A stretch of DNA of 32,864 bases from Actinokineospora sp. NBRC 105648. Lineage in GTDB: Bacteria; Actinomycetota; Actinomycetes; Mycobacteriales; Pseudonocardiaceae. The notes under the pieces were generated by a model, which did no database searches, was not told where the DNA came from, and saw nothing but the letters and a program-made list of their open reading frames with translations. The position numbers were made by a program, and so were the translations under genes. Positions 7,267 to 14,553 of the stretch are shown one piece after another (position 1 is the first letter of the stretch; each line of letters opens with the position of its first letter). The stretch covers positions 1 to 32,864 of the forward strand of contig NZ_BSTR01000073.1 of assembly GCF_030269645.1 (NCBI RefSeq), read 5' to 3'.

Positions 7267-8250
7267 CTACTCCCACTCCCAGCGGATGCCGTGCACCCCG
7301 GGCGGGGCGTCGAGCACCGCGATGTGGCAGGTCATGCTGGGCCCGAGCGGCAGCTCGGACTCGCGCACCGACTCGTCGCCGATCAGCTTGGGCTTGAAGT
7401 AGCGGTAGCAGCGCACCGGCGTGGCGCGCTCGTCGAACGAGGCGCGCACCAGCAGCTGGCGGGCGGGGGTGCGCAGGCCGTACTGGATGAACTCGGCGTG
7501 CGCGGGCGCGCCCGCGTAGGTGATCTCGAAGCCGAACACGTAGGTCTCGCCCGCGCGCAGCGGGTAGTCGAAGGGCAGCTCCACCGCCGCCAGCTCGGTC
7601 TCCGGGTCCATCCGGACCCGGCCCAATCGGCAGCACTCGGTGCGGGTGATCACCGGGCGGTGGCCGTCGCCGTCCGGCGGCAGGTAGAACGACACCCAGC
7701 GGTCGACGCCGTTGGCCTTGGCCATCACCACGAGCTCCATGTACACCGACAGCTCGGTGCGCTCGGCGCTGACCCGCAGGTGCTGCTGCACCGACATCAG
7801 CGCCAGCCTGCCGTTGCCCTCGAGGTCGATGCCCTCGCAGGACTCGATGGCCGCGGGCTCGGCCAGGTCCAGCACGGTGGCCAGCCCGACCGCGCCGTCG
7901 CCGACACCGTCGCCCGCCCACCGCCCGCGCGGGCGCTGCTGCCCGATCAGCCGGACCAGCGCGCCCTTCGGGACGCCGAGGGTCTCCTCCAGCGCCCGCA
8001 CCGCGCGCATGGACTTGTCGCCGTCGGGTCTGCGCCCGCCGCGCCGCCAGTAGCTCAGCGTGGCCTGGCTGACCCCGGCGCCGCGGCCGGCGATCCGCCG
8101 CTGGACCGCTTCCAGGCTCAGCCCGCGCTGCCGGAACGCCACGTCCAGCGCGTGGTGGAACGGTCCGTCGCGCAGCGCGTCGACGAGCTCGACGGGGACG
8201 GCGGACTCGTCGCCCTGGTCACTGTCCGCGCTCGTCGCAGCCAAGGTCAC
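7267..8250 (-). CDS. XRE-type helix-turn-helix regulator with uncharacterised C-terminal domain
   Basis: This is a 327-residue protein with an N-terminal XRE-like helix-turn-helix (about 28-90: FHHALDVAFRQRGLSLEAV, SQATLSYWRRGGRRP, then LEETLGVPKGALVRLIG). It has a roughly 200-residue beta-rich C-terminal domain ending in GIRWEWE. This C-terminal domain resembles a group of uncharacterised regulators seen in streptomycetes and relatives; I know of no assigned ligand. The start GTG at 8250 is supported by GGGAGG seven bases upstream. The upstream gap carries two copies of TGAATAC at 9-base spacing, possibly its own operator. No obvious target gene can be named. Confidence 0.82.
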   Translation of the reverse strand: MTLAATSADSDQGDESAVPVELVDALRDGPFHHALDVAFRQRGLSLEAVQRRIAGRGAGVSQATLSYWRRGGRRPDGDKSMRAVRALEETLGVPKGALVRLIGQQRPRGRWAGDGVGDGAVGLATVLDLAEPAAIESCEGIDLEGNGRLALMSVQQHLRVSAERTELSVYMELVVMAKANGVDRWVSFYLPPDGDGHRPVITRTECCRLGRVRMDPETELAAVELPFDYPLRAGETYVFGFEITYAGAPAHAEFIQYGLRTPARQLLVRASFDERATPVRCYRYFKPKLIGDESVRESELPLGPSMTCHIAVLDAPPGVHGIRWEWE

Positions 8251-8332
8251 GGTGCTGCCTCCCGGGGGTGGTGCGGTGGGGCACTAAGCATGAGCACACC
8301 GGCCCCCGGCACTCAAGGACCGCGACCAGGAT

Positions 8333-8348
8333 TGAATACAGTGAATAC
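8333..8348. promoter_or_regulatory. Direct repeat TGAATAC-AG-TGAATAC upstream of the XRE gene
   Basis: Two exact copies of TGAATAC start nine bases apart, in the AT-richest part of the 141-base gap upstream of the XRE gene (minus strand start at 8250). A TTGACC-like -35 lies beside it on the minus strand. The arrangement suits a regulator or promoter element; binding by the XRE protein is a guess. Confidence 0.35.
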
Positions 8349-8391
8349 GCTGGTCAACCCGCCGCGATCACGGTGAATCCGGACATCTCGG

Positions 8392-9963
8392 TCAGCCGTC
8401 GCGGCGCAGGACCAGCAGGGCGATGTCGTCGTCCTTGTCCCGGCCGAAGTCGGCCAGCAACCGCTCGCAGATGGCCTCCGGCAGCTCCGCCGGGTCCATC
8501 GACGCGCGCAGCTCCTCCATGTCCACGTCCAGCGACACCGTCCGGCGCTCGATGAGCCCGTCGGTCATCAGCACCACCGTGGTCCCGGGCGGGATGTCCA
8601 CGGTGGACTCCGGTGGCCGGGTGGTGTTGATGCCCAGCAGGGCGCCGGGCAGGCTCAGGTAGCGCGCGCCTTCCGGGTCGACGATCAGCGGCGGGATGTG
8701 CCCCGCGTTGGCGATCGTCGCGGTGCCCGCGGCCGGGTCCCAGAGCAGCAGGCACAGGGTGGTCAGGCCCTCGGGGTGGAAGCGCCGGATCATGGCGTTG
8801 AGCCGGGTGATGATCGCCTCCGGGCGGTGCCCCTCGATCGCGTACGCGCGCAGCGCGTGCCGGACCTCGCCCATCACCGTGGCCGCCTCGATGGAGTGGC
8901 CGGTGACGTCGCCGATGGCCACCAGCAGCCGGTGGTCGAGCTGGGTGACCTCGTAGAAGTCGCCGCCCACCTGGGCCACGGTGGAGGCGGGCACGTACCG
9001 GGCGGCCATCGTCACCCCCGGGTGGTCGGGCAGGCCGCTGGGCAGCAGGCTGCGCTGCAGGGCCAGGGCCACGTCGTGCTCGTCGGCGAACGCGCGCAGG
9101 CTCTCCGCGGCCACCGCGGCGGCCAGGCCGAGCTGCACGAGCAGGTCGCGCTCCTCCTGCGCCACCACCGCCGACGCGGGCAGCGCCACGCAGGTCACCG
9201 GGTGCTCGGCCTTGGTGCGGGCCAGCACCGCGCAGCTGCCCTGCTCGGGCCAGTGCTGCCCGGGCACGTCGAGCGCGCGGACCGCCGAGGTCGTGCCGTC
9301 CGGCAGGCGCAGCTCGGACAGGTGCGCCACCGGTCCCGACGAGATCGACACCGCCGCGCCCGGCCCCGCCGTGCTGCCGCACAGCTCGCTGCCGTCGCGC
9401 CTGCGCAGCAGCACGGTGGCCGCGCTGTCGAGCACCGCGGCGGCGCCCTGGGTGGCCGCGGTGACCAGTGCGGTGAAGCTGCGCGTCGCGTTGATCTCCA
9501 GGCTGGCCGCGGTGAGCCTGGACAGCCGGGCGGCCAGCCGCTCGGCGGCGGCCCGGGCCCGGTAGTAGCGCAGCGCGGCCTTGACCGTGGCCAGCAGCTC
9601 GCCGGGGTCGACCGGCTCGCTGAGGTAGGCGTCGGCGCCCCGGGTCAGGCCCGCGGCCCGGTCGCTGGGCTCGATGTGGCTGGCTGAGACGTGCACCACC
9701 GGCAGGGCCGCGGTGACCGGGTCGCTCTTGATCGCCTCGCAGACCTCGAAACCGCTCATGTCCGGCAGGTTTACGTCCAGGATGACCAGGTCGACCGGGG
9801 CGGCGTGGACCGCGGCCAGCGCGCCCGCGCCGGTGTCCGCCTCGATGATCTCGTGCCCGTTGCGGCGCAGCCAGCCACCGGTCACGTAGCGGCTGGCCTC
9901 GGTGTCGTCGACGATCAGGATCCGGGCCGGGCGGTCCTGGTGTTCGTAGGACCGCGCGGTCAC
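8392..9963 (-). CDS. Receiver-GAF-PP2C (SpoIIE) response regulator phosphatase
   Basis: This is a 523-residue cytoplasmic protein phosphatase switched by a receiver domain. Residues 13-130 form the receiver (Asp19, Asp20 and phosphoacceptor Asp63 in LVILDVNLPDMSG). Residues about 145-305 form a GAF-like domain, and about 325-520 a SpoIIE/RsbU-type PP2C domain (VGGDFYE, IGDVTGHS, NAGHIPP, MTDGLIE, KDDDIALLV). The conserved receiver Lys is Glu116 (YLSEPVDP), so phosphorylation chemistry may be altered. It is the last gene of the stressosome operon; its GTG start overlaps the stop of the histidine-kinase gene (GTGA). Such phosphatases dephosphorylate STAS anti-anti-sigma factors. The kinase just upstream is the likely phosphodonor, although RsbT contact is also possible. 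Confidence 0.9.
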   Translation of the reverse strand: MTARSYEHQDRPARILIVDDTEASRYVTGGWLRRNGHEIIEADTGAGALAAVHAAPVDLVILDVNLPDMSGFEVCEAIKSDPVTAALPVVHVSASHIEPSDRAAGLTRGADAYLSEPVDPGELLATVKAALRYYRARAAAERLAARLSRLTAASLEINATRSFTALVTAATQGAAAVLDSAATVLLRRRDGSELCGSTAGPGAAVSISSGPVAHLSELRLPDGTTSAVRALDVPGQHWPEQGSCAVLARTKAEHPVTCVALPASAVVAQEERDLLVQLGLAAAVAAESLRAFADEHDVALALQRSLLPSGLPDHPGVTMAARYVPASTVAQVGGDFYEVTQLDHRLLVAIGDVTGHSIEAATVMGEVRHALRAYAIEGHRPEAIITRLNAMIRRFHPEGLTTLCLLLWDPAAGTATIANAGHIPPLIVDPEGARYLSLPGALLGINTTRPPESTVDIPPGTTVVLMTDGLIERRTVSLDVDMEELRASMDPAELPEAICERLLADFGRDKDDDIALLVLRRDG

Positions 9964-11654
9964 GGCGACGTGGCCAGGGCTCGGTGGATCGCCTCGCGCA
10001 CCGACTCGGCGGTGAGCTGGGAGGTGCGCAGCACCGCCAGGCCGTCGCGGTCGCGGTGGTCGGCGGACTCCAGGGCCAGCACCGGGGTCGCGGCCAGCCG
10101 GGGCGCGCGGCGCAGCCCGGCCAGGCACTCCTCGGCGTGCGGGGCGGCGAGGTCGAGCACCAGCAGCCCGGGCGGCTCGGCGGCGGCCATCAGCACCGCG
10201 CCCGCGCCGTCGGCGGTCTCGCGAACGGTGTCGACCAGGGCGTCCAGGACGGTGGTCAACCGGGAACGCAGCGTGTCGTCGGCGGTGACCACGAGCACCG
10301 ATCCGGGCATCGGACCCGCCTCAGCCGGGCGAACAGGCAGTTGCACGGTGACAACAGTGCCTTCCCCGGCGCTGCTCCGCAGGTCGAGCGTGCCGCCGAG
10401 CACCTCGGCCAGGGTGCGCGCGTAGGGCAGGCCGAGCCCGGTGCCCGCGCTCTTGGCCTGCAGCCGGTTGGGGACCTGGTGGAACTCCTCGAAGACCTTG
10501 TCCACGTGGTCGGCCGGGATGCCGATCCCGGTGTCGGTGACCCGGAAGGTCCACTGCTCGTCATCGGCCGTGGCGCTCACCCGGACCTCGCCCCGCTCGG
10601 TGAACTTGAGCCCGTTGGACACCAGGTTGCGCAGGATGTGCACCAGCAGCGTCTCGTCGGTGCGCAGCACCCGCCCGGCGGGCAGCTCGTCGAGCACCAG
10701 CGCGACCGGGCCGCCGCGGGTGACCGGCAGGAAGCTGTCGCGCAGCTGGGCGAACAGCATCCGCAGGTCCACCTCGGAGTCCTGCGCGGCCAGCCGCCCG
10801 GACTCGGCCTTGGCCACGTCGAGCAGCTCGTTGACCAGGGTGAGCAGCCCGGTGCCGGAGGTGTTGATCAGCTCCAGCTGCCTGCGCTGGTCGGCGGTCA
10901 ACGGCTCGGCACCCGGGCCGAGCAGCAGCCGGGCCAGCCCGACGATCGAGTTGACCGGGGTGCGCACCTCGTGGCTGACGTTGGACCAGAACCGGGTCTT
11001 GGCCTCGCTGGCCCGGCGCAGCTCGATGCCCTTCTGGTCCAGCTCGGCGTAGAGGGCGACCACGCCGCGGTTGGTCTCGTCGAGCTCCTCGGTGAGCTCG
11101 CCGTAGAGCGCGACCACGCCCCGGTTGGTCTCCTCCAGCTCGGCGTTGAGCCGCAGCAGCTCCTGCTGCTTGCGCTCCAGGCTCTCCAGGGTCTGCAGCA
11201 GCTCCTCGTTCTGCGCGCGCAGCTCGTCGGCGGCGTTGCCCGGGGCGAGCCTGGCCAGCTCGGCACGGAGCCGGTCGAGGGCCGCGGGCCCCGGGTAGCT
11301 CGGCACCGCCTTGCGCACCAGGACCACGGTGCGGCCACCGCCGGGCTCGACCCGCACCTCGTCGAGCAGCCGCTGCGCGGTCACCCAGCCGGGCTCGGTG
11401 ACCGGCACGCTCGAGAGCTGCGTGCGCAGCCGCACGCACAGCGAGGGCACCGGGTCCTCGGTCAGCCCGAAGGTGACCGAGAGCGGCACGTCGCCGGTGA
11501 GCAGGATCCGGCCCAGGTCGCTGAGCGCGGTGGCCACCCGGATCTGGTCCTGGGCCTCCATGCCGACCGCGCGGGCCACCTCCCGGCCGCGCTGGCGCAG
11601 CAGGAACACCGCCTGCTCGCCGAGCAGCGACTCCACCAGCAGCTCCTCGATCAC
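9960..11654 (-). CDS. Soluble histidine kinase with RsbT-like N-terminus and degenerate C-terminal receiver
   Basis: This is a 564-residue protein without membrane segments. The N-terminus (about 15-55, EVARAVGMEAQDQIRVATALSD) resembles the helix preceding the ATP site of RsbT but lacks the ATP motifs. Residues about 143-219 form a coiled coil holding an 18-residue near-repeat that starts ETNRGVVALY twice. The kinase core follows: SHEVRTPVNSIVGLA with phosphoacceptor His228, N-box RNLVSNGLKF, G1 DTGIGIP and G2 GTGLGL. About 450-564 is receiver-like (LVLDLAAP) but lacks the paired acidic residues. Start GTG 11654 and stop 9960 both overlap neighbours in GTGA. The PP2C response regulator is its obvious partner. 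The RsbT-like part may dock it to the stressosome; that is an inference. Confidence 0.9.
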   Translation of the reverse strand: MIEELLVESLLGEQAVFLLRQRGREVARAVGMEAQDQIRVATALSDLGRILLTGDVPLSVTFGLTEDPVPSLCVRLRTQLSSVPVTEPGWVTAQRLLDEVRVEPGGGRTVVLVRKAVPSYPGPAALDRLRAELARLAPGNAADELRAQNEELLQTLESLERKQQELLRLNAELEETNRGVVALYGELTEELDETNRGVVALYAELDQKGIELRRASEAKTRFWSNVSHEVRTPVNSIVGLARLLLGPGAEPLTADQRRQLELINTSGTGLLTLVNELLDVAKAESGRLAAQDSEVDLRMLFAQLRDSFLPVTRGGPVALVLDELPAGRVLRTDETLLVHILRNLVSNGLKFTERGEVRVSATADDEQWTFRVTDTGIGIPADHVDKVFEEFHQVPNRLQAKSAGTGLGLPYARTLAEVLGGTLDLRSSAGEGTVVTVQLPVRPAEAGPMPGSVLVVTADDTLRSRLTTVLDALVDTVRETADGAGAVLMAAAEPPGLLVLDLAAPHAEECLAGLRRAPRLAATPVLALESADHRDRDGLAVLRTSQLTAESVREAIHRALATSP

Positions 11655-12655
11655 CGCGGTCTCGCCACCAGCACGCTGGCGTCGTCGCGGCGCACGCCCG
11701 CGTCGCGCAGCAGCTCCAGGCCGACCAGCAGCGGGTCGGCCCGCCACAGGCCGCGGTCGTCGGCGAGCCACCGGTCGGTCAGGCCGTCGGAGTGCAGCAC
11801 CACGGTGGCCCCCTCGGGCAGCTCGTAGGCGAACTGGCGCGTCGTGCGGGCCTGGTAGCCGGCGATCCCGGGCAGCGACACCATGCCCTGCTTGCGCTCG
11901 GCGACCACGAACCCGGCGATGTTGCCCAACCCGCAGTAGCGCACCTGGCCCGCGTCCGGATCGATCTCGGCCACCGCGAGCGCGCCGCCGCGGCCACCGT
12001 TCATCGCCGCGTGCAGCTTGCGCACCATCGCGTCCGGCGGCGCCCAGTCCGCGTCCTGGAAGGTGCGCACGGCGACCTGCGAGGCCGAGGCGGCCAGCGG
12101 GCCGTGGCCCAGGCCGTCGCAGAGCATCAGCAGCAGCCGGGCGCCGTCGCGGCGCACCGCGTAGGCGTCACCGCAGATGTCCTCGCCCACCATCGGGCGG
12201 GTCACCCCGGCGACCTCGGCCGGCCTGGTGGCGACGCGGTCGGGGCCCAGCCGGACCACCAGCACGGTGCCCCGGCCGGGGGTGGAGCGCACCCGGCAGG
12301 AGTCGGCCAGCCTGCGCACCGAGCCCAGCCCGATGCCCAGCGTGCCCGCGGTGGAGTGGCCGTCGGCGAAGGCCAGCTCCGGGTCGGCCATCCCGGGGCC
12401 GCGGTCGACCGCGGCGATCTCGATCTCGGCCAGTTCGGTGGTGCGCAGCGCGCGCAGCAGCAGCACGCCCTGCTCGGCGTGCTTGTCGAGGTTGGTAGCC
12501 AGCTCGGTGACCGCCAGCGCCACCTCGGCCACCCGGGTCGGGCCGAAGGCAAGCCGCTCGGCCAGCCCGGTGGCGGCCCGGCGCGCGGCACCGACCGCGG
12601 ACGGGTCCTCGACCGGCAACCAGACGACGTCCTCGGCGGTGGGCTCCTGGGTCAC
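11651..12655 (-). CDS. GHKL ATPase - PP2C (SpoIIE/RsbX-like) fusion protein
   Basis: This is a 334-residue two-domain protein. Residues about 10-137 form an RsbW/RsbT-type ATPase (N-box TELATNLDKH with Asn55, DRGPGM, GIGLGS, then RGTVLVV). Residues about 140-334 form a small PP2C phosphatase (GEDICGDAY, CDGLGHG, GLGNIAG, HSDGLTDR, DDASVLV). The phosphatase resembles RsbX, which in Bacillus removes phosphate from RsbS and RsbR and resets the stressosome. Having the kinase-type ATPase in the same chain could combine setting and resetting. It lies directly after rsbT and shares a GTGA overlap with it. I chose GTG 12655 for that overlap; an in-frame GTG at 12664 would add three residues. Confidence 0.88.
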   Translation of the reverse strand: MTQEPTAEDVVWLPVEDPSAVGAARRAATGLAERLAFGPTRVAEVALAVTELATNLDKHAEQGVLLLRALRTTELAEIEIAAVDRGPGMADPELAFADGHSTAGTLGIGLGSVRRLADSCRVRSTPGRGTVLVVRLGPDRVATRPAEVAGVTRPMVGEDICGDAYAVRRDGARLLLMLCDGLGHGPLAASASQVAVRTFQDADWAPPDAMVRKLHAAMNGGRGGALAVAEIDPDAGQVRYCGLGNIAGFVVAERKQGMVSLPGIAGYQARTTRQFAYELPEGATVVLHSDGLTDRWLADDRGLWRADPLLVGLELLRDAGVRRDDASVLVARPR

Positions 12656-13062
12656 CGGGACCACTTGACCACGGTGACCGTGGTGCCCCGGCCCGCCTCG
12701 GTGTCCAGCTCGAACTCGTCGACCAGCCTGCGCGCGCCGCTGAGGCCCAGACCCATCCCGCCGCCGCTGGTCCAGCCGTCGGTCAGGGCCAGCTCGGTGT
12801 CCGGGATACCCGGACCCTCGTCGTGGAAGCGGGCCGAGACACCCTGGCGCCTGCCCTCGGTGACCAGCCGCACGGTGGCCGTCCCACCACCGCCGTAGAT
12901 GAGCGTGTTGCGGGCCAGCTCACTGGTCGCGGTGACCAGCTTCGTCTGGTCCACCAGGCCGAGCTTGGCGCGCTGCGCGTAGGCGCGCACGACTTGGCGG
13001 ACCCGGACCACGTCCTCGTCCGCGGTGATCGGGATGTCCTCGCGGGCGGACGGGTCGGTCAC
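12652..13062 (-). CDS. rsbT: RsbT, stressosome serine/threonine kinase
   Basis: This is a 136-residue GHKL-fold protein kinase. Stress makes RsbT phosphorylate RsbR and RsbS and leave the complex to activate a PP2C phosphatase. Visible motifs are the N-box TATSELARNTLIYGGGG (Asn52), G1 DEGPGI (81-86) and G2 GMGLGL (102-107), ending RGTTVTVVKW as is typical of RsbT. The length matches Bacillus RsbT. Start GTG 13062 overlaps the rsbS stop and its own stop overlaps the next gene, so rsbS, rsbT and the ATPase-PP2C gene are translationally coupled. In Bacillus the target is RsbU; here the PP2C proteins of the same operon are the candidates. Confidence 0.93.
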   Translation of the reverse strand: MTDPSAREDIPITADEDVVRVRQVVRAYAQRAKLGLVDQTKLVTATSELARNTLIYGGGGTATVRLVTEGRRQGVSARFHDEGPGIPDTELALTDGWTSGGGMGLGLSGARRLVDEFELDTEAGRGTTVTVVKWSR

Positions 13063-13427
13063 CTCGGCGCCTGTTCGCCCAGCTCGGCCAGGATGGCCAG
13101 CCCCTTCTCCAGGTCCAGCGCGGTGCGCACCTCACCGAGGGTCAGCCCGAGCTCGACCAGCGTGATGGCGACCGCGGGCCGCATGCCGACCACCACGGTG
13201 TGCGCGTCGAAGAGCCGCGAGGTGGCCGCGATGGTGGCGAACATCCGGCCGATGAACGAGTCCACGATGTCCACCGCGGTGATGTCCAGGATCACCCCGT
13301 GCGCACCGGTCTCGCTGATCCGCTCGGCCAGGTCCTCCTGCAGCGCGAGCACGTCGCGGTCCTGCAGGTCGATCTGGATCGAGGCGAGCAGCACGTCGCC
13401 GATCTTGAGGATGGGGATGCGCTCCAC
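13059..13427 (-). CDS. rsbS: RsbS, stressosome STAS scaffold
   Basis: This is a 122-residue single STAS-domain protein matching RsbS, which together with RsbR forms the stressosome core and sequesters RsbT. The phosphorylation loop reads DITAVDIVDSFIGRM; Ser57 aligns with the RsbT-phosphorylated Ser59 of Bacillus RsbS. The N-terminus ERIPILKIGDVLLASIQIDL is characteristic. The start is GTG 13427, just after the rsbR stop (TGAGCGTG). The gene ends in a GTGA overlap with rsbT. Conservation of the phosphosite and of gene order argues for a working stressosome. Confidence 0.93.
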   Translation of the reverse strand: MERIPILKIGDVLLASIQIDLQDRDVLALQEDLAERISETGAHGVILDITAVDIVDSFIGRMFATIAATSRLFDAHTVVVGMRPAVAITLVELGLTLGEVRTALDLEKGLAILAELGEQAPR

Positions 13428-13429
13428 GC

Positions 13430-14281
13430 TCAGCGCCGCCCGTCCGCGCGCACGAAGTCCACGCCGGAGCGCTTGAGCGCGTGCCGCAGGGCGTCGGCCA
13501 GCGAGGCCTTGGTGGGGATGTCGCCGAACTCGATGCCCAGGCCGACGATGGTCTGCGCGATGTGCGGGCGGATGCCGGAGATGGTGCACTCCGCGCCCAT
13601 CAGGCGGGCGGCCATCACGGTCTTGAGCAGGTGCTGGGCGACCTGGGTGTCGACCGCGAGCACACCGGTGATGTCGATGATCGCGTGCGCGGCGCCGGTG
13701 CTGACCAGCGACTCGAGCAGCTTCTCCATCACCACCTGGGTGCGCGCGGAGTCCAGCGTGCCGACCAGCGGCACGGCGAGCACGCCGTCCCAGAGCTTGA
13801 CCACCGGGGTGGTCAGCTCCAGCAGCTGCTCGGCCTGCTCGTCGATGACCTCCTCGCGGGCCCTGGCGTAGCTCTCGAAGGTCCACAGCCCGAGCGCGTC
13901 GAGCAGCTGGGACAGCACGACGACGTCGCCCAGGCCCGCCCCCTCGGCCCGGTCGACCAGCTCGAAGAACGCCTGCTTGAGCGCGAACACGCCGATCGCG
14001 GTCTCGGTCGGGGTGAACCCGGCCCTGGCCCGGCGCCGGGAGATGTCGGAGAGCAGGGCGCGCACGTCGGCGAAAGCCGAGCCGTGGGCGTCCCGGTTAC
14101 CGGTCTCGACCGCGGCGAGCAGGACCGAGTACAGCTCGGTGAGCTCCCGGTCCAGCTCGGCCACGCTCAGCCTGCCCTTGAGCGGGGCGGCGGACAGCTC
14201 GACCCAGCGCGCGGTCAGGGTCTCGGCCCGGTCGCGCAACAGCGCCGCGAGGTTGTCCGATCGCCCTGATTCCGTGGTCAT
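13430..14281 (-). CDS. rsbR: RsbR-family stressosome co-antagonist
   Basis: This is a 283-residue RsbR paralogue. Residues about 8-140 form an all-helical N-terminal sensory domain, not clearly the globin-like fold of Bacillus RsbRA and closer to RsbRD or RsbT co-antagonist types. Residues about 155-275 form the STAS domain. Candidate phosphothreonines are Thr158 (ELTTPVVKLWDGVLAVPL) and Thr212 (DITGVLAVDTQVAQH), matching Bacillus Thr171 and Thr205. It is the first gene of the operon; the ATG at 14281 has a strong AGGAGG ten bases upstream. It probably senses the stress signal and forms the complex with RsbS. The signal is unknown. Confidence 0.92.
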   Translation of the reverse strand: MTTESGRSDNLAALLRDRAETLTARWVELSAAPLKGRLSVAELDRELTELYSVLLAAVETGNRDAHGSAFADVRALLSDISRRRARAGFTPTETAIGVFALKQAFFELVDRAEGAGLGDVVVLSQLLDALGLWTFESYARAREEVIDEQAEQLLELTTPVVKLWDGVLAVPLVGTLDSARTQVVMEKLLESLVSTGAAHAIIDITGVLAVDTQVAQHLLKTVMAARLMGAECTISGIRPHIAQTIVGLGIEFGDIPTKASLADALRHALKRSGVDFVRADGRR

Positions 14282-14553
14282 GCTGCCTCCTAGTCGAACC
14301 GATGGCCGGAGCGTAACGCCGCGCGGGCGCCAACCCGTGTGGGCGGGGACCTAAGTGAGGGCGCACGCACAACGCCAGCGGGGCTGTGGGCTCAACCTCG
14401 GGTCCGGTCGGGCAACCCTATCCACCGGCCACTCGGCGCCGGGGCGGGGGGTCGGGACCAGGTTTGCCCGCGCCCGCCCCCGGTGATTCCTCCACCATGG
14501 ACGGCAGTCGGGCACCAGTCGACGGTGGTGCCCGCCGGAGGACGGGAGCTCGG
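14282..14553. other. Divergent control region between the stressosome operon and the FAD oxidoreductase
   Basis: This is 272 bases without a gene. It must hold the promoter of the stressosome operon (minus strand) and that of the oxidoreductase (plus strand). AGGAGG stands before rsbR, and GGAGGACGGGAG before the oxidoreductase ATG. I could not find an unambiguous -10/-35 pair for either. Confidence 0.4.

Noticed and set aside
14461..14487. GGTTT-N16-GGTGAT as a SigF-type promoter of the FAD oxidoreductase
   Set aside because: The -10 differs from GGGTAW at key positions and lies in a C-rich stretch where chance matches are likely.
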